DNA of 62,329 nt, taken from positions 1 to 62,329 of the forward strand of contig CANGNF010000029.1 of NCBI GenBank assembly GCA_947455205.1, given 5' to 3'. The stretch's first letter is position 1. Each line of letters begins with the position of its first letter. Positions 18,882-26,702 of the stretch are shown piece by piece. The position numbers were made by a program, and so were the translations under genes. The notes below the pieces were generated by a model, which worked only from the letters and a program-made list of their open reading frames with translations, did no database searches and was not told where the DNA came from. Source of the stretch: Acetobacteraceae bacterium. GTDB taxonomy: Bacteria; Pseudomonadota; Alphaproteobacteria; Acetobacterales; Acetobacteraceae.

Positions 18882-18885
18882 GAGG

Positions 18886-21108
18886 TCAGCTCCGTTCCAG
18901 CGCGGCTTTGACGCGGTCTGGCGTGTAGGGGAAGGCGCGCAGACGCAGCCCGGCGGCGTGCTTCAGCGCATTGGCAATGGCGGCGCCGGCGGGGCCCTGG
19001 CTGGCCTCGCCGGAACCGAGCGGTGGCTGGTCCGGCTGGTTCAGCAGCACGGTCTCCACCTTGGGCACCTCGGGGAAGGTGAGGATCGGGTAGCTGTCCC
19101 AGTCGCGGCTGGTGACGCCGGTGGGGGAGAATTGCACCGCTTCCTTCAGCGTCCAGCTGACCGCCTGGATGATGCCGCCGTCGATCTGGTTGCGCAGGCC
19201 ATCGGGATTGATGATCTGCCCGGCATCGGCGGCGGCGAAGACGCGGGGGATGCGGATGGCGCCGCTGGCGCGGTCGATCTCCAGGTCCACCACACAGGCG
19301 CAGTAGCAGGACAGGCCCTTGTACTTGGCAAAGCCGAAGCCGCGGCCATGCGTGCCGTCGCCCCGCGCACCTGCTTGCCAGTTGGCCAGCTTGGCCGCGG
19401 CCTCGATGACGGCGCGGCCGCGCGCATCCTTCAGATGCGCCAGGCGGAAGGCGATGGGGTCCTGCCCCGCGGCCTCGGCCAGTTCATCCATGAAGGATTC
19501 CAACGCGAAGACATTGCCATAGGCGCCCAGCGTCCGCAGCGCGGAGGTCCGCAGCGGCCCGACCGGGATCAGGTGATGCAGGATCTTCTGGTTGGGAAAG
19601 TCGTACAGCGGCACGGCGTTGCGGTCGCCAGCGCCGGCCGGCTGCGGCGTGGCGCGCGGATAGGGCGCGGCGCGCGGCGTCTCCAGCAACCAGGCCGGCA
19701 TCAGGTTGATGCCATTCTGCGGATTGCCCGGCCGGTTGTTGTGGCCCTGGCTGAACACGTCATGCGTCCACTCGACGATCTTCCCCTCCGCCGAAAGCCC
19801 GGCGGAAACCTCGATCACCATGGCCGGATTGTACGGCTCCCAGGCGAACTCGTCGTCGCGCATCCATTGCAGTTTCACCGGTTTGCCCGGCACGGCGCGG
19901 GCCAGCAGCGCCGCGTCCAGCGCCACGTCGTCGGCGCCGTTATGGCCGTAGCAGCCGCTGCCCTGCACATGGGTCACGCGCAGCTTGTCCAGCGGCAGGT
20001 CCAGCACCTTCGCCATGTCGCCGCGCAGCGGGAACACGCCCTGGGTGTGGGACCAGACATGCAGGCTGGCCTTGTCCGCCGCGTACTGCGCCACCGCGCA
20101 GGAGGGCCCGATGCTGGCATGCGCCAGGTAGTGCTTGGTATAGGCGGCGGTCAGGCGCTGCGCCACCGGCGCGGCCTCGGCGGTCTTCTCGCTGCTGGTG
20201 GTGGTGTTCGCCTTCAGTGTCTTCAGATGGGTGTGCAGGTCGGCGGGTTGCGGCAGGCTGGGTGGGTTGTCCCAGCGCGCGGCGGCGGCCAGGGCGAGGC
20301 GGGCCTTCACCGCCTGTTCCTCCCGCTGCGCCACCACGCCCAGGAAGCGGCCATCCCGCACCACCGCCACCACGCCCGGCAGCTTCCGCACCGCATCCAG
20401 GTCCACGCTGAGCAGTTGCGCGGCGTAGCTCGGCGGCCGCACCACGCGACCATGCAGCATGCCCGGCAGGCGCATGTCCTGCACATAGATCGCGCCGCCG
20501 GTGACCTTGGCGGGAATGTCCAGCCGCTGCACCGACTGGCCGACGATGCGATGCTCGCCGGGCGGCTTCGGGCGCACGCTAGCGGTGGCCTCGCGCCGCA
20601 GCAGGCCATCCTCGGCCAGCGCCCAGTAGCTGACGCCGTTGCCGCTGGGCGCCGTCACCATGCCGTCCTGCACGCGCAGCTGCGCGGCCGGCGCGTTCAG
20701 CCGGGCGGCGGCCTTTTCCAGCAATATCGCGCGGGCCTCGGCGGCGGCGAAGCGCAGCGCGGTACCGCCCATCTCCATGCTCTGGCTGCCGCTGGTCACG
20801 CCTTCATTCGGTGTCAGCGCGGTGTCGCCGCTGACCATGGTGATGCGGCCAGGCAGGATGTCGAGTTCCTCGGCGGCGATCTGCATCAGCGCGGTCACCG
20901 CGCCCTGGCCGATTTCCACCTTGCCGGTGCAGACGGTCACCTTGCCGTCCGCGCCGATATGCAGCCAGGCGTCCAGCCGGCGATTGGTCTGCAGGCTGCC
21001 GGGCAGCCGGCGCGGCTGCGGCGGCGTGGTCTGCTGCGCCAGCGCGGGGGCGAAGCTGAAGCTGAGCAGCAGGCCGCTGGCAAAGCCGCGGCGGGTGATG
21101 GCGTTCAT
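18886..21108 (-). CDS. xanthine-oxidase-family molybdopterin-binding large subunit (IorB-like)
   Basis: This 740-aa protein has a Tat-type leader (TRRGFASGLLLSFSFAPALAQ) and aldehyde-oxidase/xanthine-dehydrogenase molybdopterin-binding domains. Visible segments include GADGKVTVCTGKVEIGQGA, GSQSMEMGG, SGCYGHNGADDVALDAAL and the late GSGEASQGPAGAAIANAL, where the Glu of GEASQGP is the expected catalytic base. The size and missing FAD domain match the isoquinoline 1-oxidoreductase beta type, which is exported folded with its small subunit. Its usual cytochrome c partner is absent here. It starts 3 bases after the iron-sulfur subunit. Confidence 0.9.
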   Translation of the reverse strand: MNAITRRGFASGLLLSFSFAPALAQQTTPPQPRRLPGSLQTNRRLDAWLHIGADGKVTVCTGKVEIGQGAVTALMQIAAEELDILPGRITMVSGDTALTPNEGVTSGSQSMEMGGTALRFAAAEARAILLEKAAARLNAPAAQLRVQDGMVTAPSGNGVSYWALAEDGLLRREATASVRPKPPGEHRIVGQSVQRLDIPAKVTGGAIYVQDMRLPGMLHGRVVRPPSYAAQLLSVDLDAVRKLPGVVAVVRDGRFLGVVAQREEQAVKARLALAAAARWDNPPSLPQPADLHTHLKTLKANTTTSSEKTAEAAPVAQRLTAAYTKHYLAHASIGPSCAVAQYAADKASLHVWSHTQGVFPLRGDMAKVLDLPLDKLRVTHVQGSGCYGHNGADDVALDAALLARAVPGKPVKLQWMRDDEFAWEPYNPAMVIEVSAGLSAEGKIVEWTHDVFSQGHNNRPGNPQNGINLMPAWLLETPRAAPYPRATPQPAGAGDRNAVPLYDFPNQKILHHLIPVGPLRTSALRTLGAYGNVFALESFMDELAEAAGQDPIAFRLAHLKDARGRAVIEAAAKLANWQAGARGDGTHGRGFGFAKYKGLSCYCACVVDLEIDRASGAIRIPRVFAAADAGQIINPDGLRNQIDGGIIQAVSWTLKEAVQFSPTGVTSRDWDSYPILTFPEVPKVETVLLNQPDQPPLGSGEASQGPAGAAIANALKHAAGLRLRAFPYTPDRVKAALERS

Positions 21109-21111
21109 GGC

Positions 21112-21573
21112 TCAACCCTCCCGGACGGCGCGCTGCACGGCGGCGACGATGCGGTTATGCGTGCCGCAGCGGCACAGGTAGGGCGCCAGCGCGTCGCGGA
21201 TTTCCGGCTCGCTCGGCTCCGGCGTGCTGTCCAGCAGCGCCTTGGCCGCCATGATCATGCCATTGGCGCAGTAGCCGCATTGCGCCGCCTGTTCGGCAAT
21301 GAAGGCGCGTTGCAGCGCGTGCAGCTTGTCGGGCGTGCCCAGCCCTTCCAGCGTGGTGATGCGGCGGCCCTGCAGCGCGCCGATCTCGGTGATGCAGGAC
21401 CGTGCCGGCTGGCCGTCCACCAGAACCGTGCAGGAGCCACATTGCCCCAGGCCGCAGCCGAAGCGCGGTCCGTTCAGCTCCAGGTCGTTGCGCAGCACAT
21501 AGAGCAGCGGCGTATCCGCCTCGGCGGCCACCTGGTGCTGGTGGCCGTTGACGGTCAGCGTGATGGCGGCCAT
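21112..21573 (-). CDS. (2Fe-2S) small subunit of molybdenum hydroxylase (IorA-like)
   Basis: This 153-aa iron-sulfur protein has two [2Fe-2S] sites. The plant-ferredoxin-type site is GCGLGQCGSC plus a further Cys in ARSCITE. The second, helical site is CGYC followed by CRCGTH. It passes electrons from the molybdenum centre of the large subunit. I prefer the ATG at 21573, which has GGAGG at 5 bases, over the ATG at 21594. The earlier one would start almost at the predicted transcription start. It leads the large-subunit gene and lies 31 bases from the LLM oxidoreductase gene upstream. Confidence 0.9.
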   Translation of the reverse strand: MAAITLTVNGHQHQVAAEADTPLLYVLRNDLELNGPRFGCGLGQCGSCTVLVDGQPARSCITEIGALQGRRITTLEGLGTPDKLHALQRAFIAEQAAQCGYCANGMIMAAKALLDSTPEPSEPEIRDALAPYLCRCGTHNRIVAAVQRAVREG

Positions 21574-21605
21574 TGGCGCCTCCGGCTTGGACATTTCCCG
21601 GCCGA

Positions 21606-21611
21606 AGCCTA
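21606..21611 (-). promoter_or_regulatory. candidate -10 box for the small-subunit gene
   Basis: TAGGCT, in the context GCTAGGCTTCGGC, lies 32 bases before the preferred ATG at 21573. The same 13 bases occur at the start of the HD-domain gene (41205). It would allow expression of the oxidase genes independent of the LLM gene. No convincing -35 box. Confidence 0.3.
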
Positions 21612-21625
21612 GCCCCGCCGCCCCC

Positions 21626-22693
21626 TCAGCGGAAGGCCCGCATGATCCGCGCCCAATCCTCGATCGCGTGCTCCTGGCCCGGCACCAGCTGCACGGTGAA
21701 CTCGGTGTAGCCGGCGTCGCGCAGGTCGCCGACGCGGCGCTTCAGCTCGGCCTCGGTGGCGGTGAAACTGGTCATGCGGATCAGCTCCGCGCTGACGAAT
21801 TTCCGCTCCTCCGGCTTCACGCTCATCAGGTGGCCGCGATGGTTGTTCAGGTAGGGCGCATCCGCCGGCTGGAAGGTTTTTGCCAGGGCCACATAGCCCT
21901 CCACCTGCTCCCGTACCGCTTCCGGCAGCGGGGAGATGTTGTGCAGCCCCATCAGCGCTTCATCGGCCGCGCGATGCAGCAGCACGCAGGCGCGCGGGCC
22001 GGCCTGGGCGATGGCGCGGTCGCTGTCGGCCGGCTCGCCCTCCGCCAGCACGCAGCCCAGCACGAAGGCGGTGGCCTGCAACGGCGCCTGGTTGCCGGCG
22101 GCTGTCCAGGCTTCCTGCATCTCGCCGATCATCTGGACCGCGGCGGGAACGTCGGAGAAGAAGTTCACCCAGGCGGCGCCCAGCTTGGCCGCCAGCTTGC
22201 GCGCCCGCGGCCCGGCGGCGGCCAGGTGCAACCGCATCGGGTTCTTCAGGTCGAACAGCTCCAGTTCCGGGTTCAGGAACTGGATCTTTCGTAGTTCGCC
22301 CTCCACCGTCGTCTCGACGATCTCGCCGCGTTGCAACGCCAGCATGACGCGGACGTACTCTTCAAAATCCTTCAGCTTCATCGCGCCCAGGCCCATGGCG
22401 CGGCGGCCGGTAAAGCCGGTGCCCAGGCCCATGTCGATCCGCCCCGGCGCCAGCTTGTTCAGGCTGGCATAGGCATTGGCGGTGACGGCGGCGATGCGGT
22501 TGGACGGGATCAGCACGCCGGTGCCCAGCCGGATGCGGCTGGTCTTCATCGCCGCCGCGCCCATGGCGACGAAGCAATCGGCCGACAGCATCTGCGTGTC
22601 GTAGAACCAGGCGGTGGCGAAGCCGAGTTCCTCGGCGCGCTGGGCGGTCTTCCAGCTGTCGGCGCTGGTGGGCATGGCGATGCCGAATTGCAT
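21626..22693 (-). CDS. LLM-class flavin-dependent oxidoreductase
   Basis: This 355-aa luciferase-like TIM-barrel protein begins MQFGIAMPTSADSWKTAQRAEELGFATAWFYD and contains IRLGTGVLIPSNR and GRIDMGLGTGFTGRRAMG, typical of F420/FMN-dependent LLM enzymes. Members are monooxygenases or F420-dependent reductases, and the cofactor cannot be chosen from sequence. The ATG at 22693 has AGGAAA upstream. It is the first gene of the minus-strand catabolic run and is divergent from the penicillin-binding protein gene across 82 bases. Confidence 0.87.
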   Translation of the reverse strand: MQFGIAMPTSADSWKTAQRAEELGFATAWFYDTQMLSADCFVAMGAAAMKTSRIRLGTGVLIPSNRIAAVTANAYASLNKLAPGRIDMGLGTGFTGRRAMGLGAMKLKDFEEYVRVMLALQRGEIVETTVEGELRKIQFLNPELELFDLKNPMRLHLAAAGPRARKLAAKLGAAWVNFFSDVPAAVQMIGEMQEAWTAAGNQAPLQATAFVLGCVLAEGEPADSDRAIAQAGPRACVLLHRAADEALMGLHNISPLPEAVREQVEGYVALAKTFQPADAPYLNNHRGHLMSVKPEERKFVSAELIRMTSFTATEAELKRRVGDLRDAGYTEFTVQLVPGQEHAIEDWARIMRAFR

Positions 22694-22762
22694 GCGGGCG
22701 TTTCCTGGTTGTTTGGCCTGGGGGCCTTTCCGGCAAGCCTAACGGCGGCGGCGCGGCTGTGC

Positions 22763-22775
22763 TAGGCTGGCCCGG
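22763..22775 (+). promoter_or_regulatory. candidate -10 box, near-leaderless PBP transcript
   Basis: TAGGCT at 22763-22768 lies 7 bases before the ATG, and there is no ribosome-binding sequence between. If functional, the mRNA would start at or next to the ATG. Similar spacing is seen before ppk. Confidence 0.3.
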
Positions 22776-24683
22776 ATGCCGCAGGTCAATGCCCTGCGTG
22801 GCCGTCGCGCCGCCCCCCCGGCGCGCAAGGCGCCGCGCAAGGCCAGCACGCCCCGGATCCCCCCAACGCCCTCGGCCCCGGCGCCGAAGCCTGCCGCGCG
22901 CCCCCCCGCCAGGCCGGCCGCCCGCCGCTTCCGCTGGTGGCGCCTGCTGGTGCCGGTGCTGGTCTGGTCCGGCGTTGCCCTGGCCGCACTGCTGCTGTGG
23001 TTCTGCTGGGACCTGCCCCGCCCCGACGTGGCGCTGGAGACCACCCGCCGCCCCAGCGTCACCCTGCTGGCTGCCGATGGCGCGATGCTGGCGACCCAGG
23101 GCGACCTCTACGGAGAGCGGGTGCGGCTGCGCGACCTGCCACCCCATCTGCCCCAGGCGCTGATCGCGATCGAGGACCGGCGCTTCCGCCAGCATCCCGG
23201 CGTGGATGTCTTCGGCATCGCCCGCGCGCTGTACGCCAACCTGACCGCCGGCGAGGTCCGCCAGGGCGGCAGCACGCTGACCCAGCAGCTGGCCAAGAAC
23301 CTGTTCCTGACGCCGGAGCGCAACACCCGCCGCAAGGTGCAGGAAGCACTGCTGGCGCTGTGGCTGGAGGCCCGCTTCAGCAAGGACCAGCTGCTGGAGA
23401 TCTACCTGAACCGCGTCTACCTCGGTGGCGGCGCCTATGGCGTGGATGCCGCCGCCAGGCTGTTCTTCGGCGTGCCGGCGCGGCGCGTGACGCTGTGGCA
23501 GGCGGCCATGCTGGCCGGGCTGCCCAAGGCGCCGTCCCGCCTCAACCCGCGCAGCGCGCCGGAGGCCGCGACGGCCCGCACCGTGGAGGTGCTGGAGGCC
23601 ATGGCCGAGACCGGCGCCATCACCCCCGCCCAGGCGCGGGCGGAGGCCGAGCGCATCAACCCGCGGGCCAGGCCCAGCCGCGGCGCCGGCTGGTTCGCCG
23701 ACTGGGTGCTGGAGGAAGTGCCCACCCGCTTCCCCGACAGCGCCGACCTTGTGCTGCGCTCCACCCTGGACAGCCGGCTGCAGGCCGCGGTGGAAGCCAG
23801 GCTGGCGGCGCTGCTGGGCGGCCCCGGTGCGCGGGCCGGGGTGACGCAGGGCGCCGTGGTTGCGCTGGATGCCGCCAGCGGCGCGGTGCGCGCCATGGCC
23901 GGCGGGCGGGACTATGCCGGCAGCCAGTTCAACCGTGCGGTGGATGCGCGGCGCCAACCGGGCAGCGCCTTCAAGCCCATCGTCTTCCTGGCCGCGCTGG
24001 AACGCGGCGCCGCGCCGGAGGAGATGGTGGCCGATACGCCGCTGCATATCGGCAACTGGTCCCCGGGCAATGGCGCCTGGCGGCCGCGCGGGGAGATCAG
24101 CCTGGAGGAAGCGCTGGCCTACAGCGTCAACACCGCGGCGGTGCGGGTGCTGCTGCGCGCCGGCGGGGTGCGGCCGGTGGTGGAGGTGGCGCATCGGCTG
24201 GGCATTGCAGGCAGGCTGCCGAACGATGCCTCCCTGGCGCTGGGCACCGGGGAGGTGACCCTGCTGGAGCTGACCGCCGCCTATGCCGCCTTCAGCAATG
24301 GCGGGCGGCGGGTCACGCCGTTTGCGCTGGCGGCCAGCGGCACCACGCCCCTGGCGCATCGGGCGCCGGAACAGGCGATGGCGCCGGAGCATGCGGCGGC
24401 GATGCGGCGCATGCTGGCGGCGGTGGTCTCGCGCGGGACCGGCCGGGCGGCGGCGGTGCCGGGCCGGGCGGTGGCCGGCAAGACCGGCACCACCCAGGAT
24501 TTCCGCGATGCCTGGTTCGTCGGCTTCACCACCCCTGGCGGCGGCGGGTCGGCCGGCCCGCTGGTGGTCGGGGTGTGGCTGGGCAATGACGACGCCTCCC
24601 CCATGGAGGAGGTTGCCGGCGGCGGCCTGCCCGCCCGGCTGTTCCGCGAGATCGTGGAGGCCGCCCGCGCCGGGGGCGAATAA
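22776..24683 (+). CDS. class A penicillin-binding protein (PBP1A/1C-like)
   Basis: This 635-aa bifunctional murein synthase has a cytoplasmic Pro/Ala/Arg-rich tail of about 52 residues and one membrane anchor (about residues 56-77). The glycosyltransferase-51 domain has catalytic Glu133 in IEDRRF and QGGSTLTQQLAKN. The transpeptidase domain has Ser397-x-x-Lys400 (GSAFKP), SVN in YSVNTA, and Lys569 in KTGT. All catalytic residues are present. It is somewhat short for PBP1A because no extra C-terminal domain is present. It is monocistronic, divergent from the LLM gene. Confidence 0.92.
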   Translation: MPQVNALRGRRAAPPARKAPRKASTPRIPPTPSAPAPKPAARPPARPAARRFRWWRLLVPVLVWSGVALAALLLWFCWDLPRPDVALETTRRPSVTLLAADGAMLATQGDLYGERVRLRDLPPHLPQALIAIEDRRFRQHPGVDVFGIARALYANLTAGEVRQGGSTLTQQLAKNLFLTPERNTRRKVQEALLALWLEARFSKDQLLEIYLNRVYLGGGAYGVDAAARLFFGVPARRVTLWQAAMLAGLPKAPSRLNPRSAPEAATARTVEVLEAMAETGAITPAQARAEAERINPRARPSRGAGWFADWVLEEVPTRFPDSADLVLRSTLDSRLQAAVEARLAALLGGPGARAGVTQGAVVALDAASGAVRAMAGGRDYAGSQFNRAVDARRQPGSAFKPIVFLAALERGAAPEEMVADTPLHIGNWSPGNGAWRPRGEISLEEALAYSVNTAAVRVLLRAGGVRPVVEVAHRLGIAGRLPNDASLALGTGEVTLLELTAAYAAFSNGGRRVTPFALAASGTTPLAHRAPEQAMAPEHAAAMRRMLAAVVSRGTGRAAAVPGRAVAGKTGTTQDFRDAWFVGFTTPGGGGSAGPLVVGVWLGNDDASPMEEVAGGGLPARLFREIVEAARAGGE

Positions 24684-24772
24684 CCTTGCACCGGCACCAA
24701 ATCCGCTGCCGCATGGCTGCCCAACAGCTTGTGATGCGTTACATCTGCGTGCCTGCGAGAGGATCGGTTGAG

Positions 24773-25384
24773 ATGAGCGACGATGCGGCAACTGAGAGGC
24801 AGGCACGGCGGCTGGCAACCTTGGCGGCCATGGCGCGGCCGGTGCAGCATGAGCTGAACAACCTGCTGACCGTGGTCTTCGCCAATGTGGAACTGCTGAA
24901 GCGCAGCGCCGCCGAGGGCGCGCCGCAGCGCCAGCTGGACCGGATTCAGCAGGCGGCGAAGCGGCTGGAGGATTCCACCCGCAGCATCCTGACCCTGAGC
25001 CGCCGGCCGGTGCCGGACGAGGTGGTCGCCGCCCCGCTGGAGGGGCTGCGCCTGCTGGCGCCCTTGCTGCGCCTGCTGGTTTCCAGCCCCGGCGCGCTGG
25101 AATTGGCGCTGCCGGAAGGCGAGGCCTGGAAGGTGCGGCTGGACCGTGCCGCGCTGGAGGAGGCCCTGATGGACCTGGCGCGGGAGGCCGCGGTGGCGCT
25201 GCCGCGCGGTGTAACGCTGGTGCTGGCGGTGACGCAGCAGGCGGAAGCGGTGGAATTGGCGATCACTTGGCCCGAGGCGGTGCCCGGCCCCAGCGCCGGC
25301 GTGCTGGCAAGCTTCGCGGCGCTGGGCGCGGCGCCGCCCGCCGCCGGCCGCCTGCTGCTGCGCTGGCCCCGCGTGGCGATCTGA
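24773..25384 (+). CDS. histidine-kinase-like protein with degenerate ATPase half (possible phosphotransferase)
   Basis: This 203-aa soluble protein has an H-box, RPVQHELNNLLTV, with candidate phospho-acceptor His26. A long helical hairpin (residues about 15-80) resembles a DHp dimerisation domain. The second half has the topology of an HATPase domain, but the N-box reads LMDLAREAAVAL without its Asn residues and no clear G1/G2 box is present, so ATP binding is doubtful. This pattern recalls ChpT-type phosphotransferases or pseudokinases. I chose the ATG at 24773 because of the GAGAGGA just upstream. It is followed 5 bases later by the YcaO gene, implying a shared transcript. Confidence 0.65.
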   Translation: MSDDAATERQARRLATLAAMARPVQHELNNLLTVVFANVELLKRSAAEGAPQRQLDRIQQAAKRLEDSTRSILTLSRRPVPDEVVAAPLEGLRLLAPLLRLLVSSPGALELALPEGEAWKVRLDRAALEEALMDLAREAAVALPRGVTLVLAVTQQAEAVELAITWPEAVPGPSAGVLASFAALGAAPPAAGRLLLRWPRVAI

Positions 25385-25389
25385 CCCCA

Positions 25390-26664
25390 GTGGCCGAGCC
25401 GGTCTTCGCCGCCCTGGCCGAAGCGCTGCTGGCGCCCGGCCGGCCGGTGACGGCCGAGGTGGCGGGGCTGCTGGCCTGGCTGGGGTTGCGCCGGGACGCC
25501 CCCGTGGACGCCGCGCTGCGGCACCGGGCGCGGATGCTCCAGGCCGCCGCGGGGTTCGAGCGGCTGTTCCAGCTGGAGGCGCCGGACGCGCCGGGGCTGG
25601 TCGTCTTCGGCGCCGAGGTGGCCCCGGGCCGGTTGGCAGCGACGCCCGGGCTGGGGTTGCTCGGCGTGTCCGGCACCGGGCTGACGCCACTGGAAGCGCT
25701 GGAATCCTGCATCGGCGAGGGAGTGGAGCTGCTCAGCCAGGTGGAGACGCCCGCCGACCTGGCGCAACAGCGTGCGGAGCCGCCGCCCGGCGAGGCAGCG
25801 GCATGGCCCGCGGCAGGGCCGGGCTGGATGCCGGTGCGCCGGCTGCGCGATGGCGCGACGGACTGGGTGCCGGCCGGGTTGTGCTTCCGGCGTCCCGGCG
25901 CCGCGCCACCCTGGCCGCTCAGCATAGGTTGCGCCGCCGGCCCCAGCGCCGATGCCGCGGCGCTGCACGGCCTGCTGGAACTGGTGGAGCGCGATGCCGC
26001 GGCGCTGTGGTGGCGCGGTGGCCGCCGGCCCCGCCCGCTGGCGCTGGAACACCCGGCGCTGGCCGGCGCGGCGGCCCTGCTGGCGCGGTTGCGGCAGGGC
26101 CATGCCGCCCGGCGCAGCTGGCTGCTGGACATCACCACCGACCTTGGCGTGCCGGCGGTGGCGGCGGTTTCGGTCGGCGCGGATGGCGCCGGCTTCTGCT
26201 GCGGGCTGGCGGCGCGGCCCGGCCTGGCGGCGGCCTGCCACGCGGCATTGCAGGAGCTCTGCCAGATGGAGCTGGCCCTGGCGGTGGTGGCGGCGAAGCG
26301 CGCCGAAGGCGGCGACGCCGCGCTGAACGCGCGCGACCGGTCGCACCAGGCGCGGTTCAGCGGCATCCATGCCGAAGGCTGCGCCCTGCTGCACCCGCTG
26401 GGGCAGCCGGCGGCGCCGAGCCTGCCGGTGCCGGAAGCCACGGCGGGCGAAGCCCTGGCCAGGCTGGTGGCAACGCTCGGCGCCCGCGGGCTGGAGCCGC
26501 TGCTGCTGCCGCTGACCCGGCCCGAGCTGGGCATACCCGCCTGCCGCCTGCTGTGCCCGGGGCTGGAGGTGGAGCCGGCTGCGACGATTGGGCCACGCCT
26601 GGCGGCGATGGTGGCGGAAACCGGCGGGGGCGATTGCCTAACCGGCGGAATTCCGCTGATGTAA
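25390..26664 (+). CDS. stand-alone YcaO-domain protein
   Basis: This protein is 424 aa from a GTG at 25390, just after the preceding stop. The YcaO core is recognisable by GTGLTPLEALESCIGEGVELLSQ, SIGCAAGPSADAAALHGLLELVERDAAALWW (ATP/Mg-binding Glu197 and Glu200, Arg201), LLDITTDLGVPAVAA and a C-terminal PLTRPELGIPACRLLCPGLE. YcaO enzymes use ATP to activate amide backbones, giving azolines, thioamides or amidines. The C-terminus (CLTGGIPLM) lacks the Pro-rich end typical of azoline-forming cyclodehydratases. There is no E1-like partner, TfuA, dehydrogenase or obvious precursor peptide beside it. The start is uncertain because the frame extends upstream. Confidence 0.8.
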   Translation: MAEPVFAALAEALLAPGRPVTAEVAGLLAWLGLRRDAPVDAALRHRARMLQAAAGFERLFQLEAPDAPGLVVFGAEVAPGRLAATPGLGLLGVSGTGLTPLEALESCIGEGVELLSQVETPADLAQQRAEPPPGEAAAWPAAGPGWMPVRRLRDGATDWVPAGLCFRRPGAAPPWPLSIGCAAGPSADAAALHGLLELVERDAAALWWRGGRRPRPLALEHPALAGAAALLARLRQGHAARRSWLLDITTDLGVPAVAAVSVGADGAGFCCGLAARPGLAAACHAALQELCQMELALAVVAAKRAEGGDAALNARDRSHQARFSGIHAEGCALLHPLGQPAAPSLPVPEATAGEALARLVATLGARGLEPLLLPLTRPELGIPACRLLCPGLEVEPAATIGPRLAAMVAETGGGDCLTGGIPLM

Positions 26665-26702
26665 CGCGATGTCTATTTCGTGAGGACGGATGCCGGGTTG
26701 CC

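Noticed and set aside
18607..21612. A 1001-codon open frame on the plus strand opposite the molybdenum hydroxylase genes
   Set aside because: It is a GC-driven shadow. The minus-strand frames have cofactor motifs, ribosome sites and correct family lengths, whereas this frame reads as His/Gln/Arg-rich noise.
22362..24818. An 818-codon minus-strand frame opposite the penicillin-binding protein gene
   Set aside because: The plus strand carries all PBP catalytic motifs, so this frame is antisense noise.
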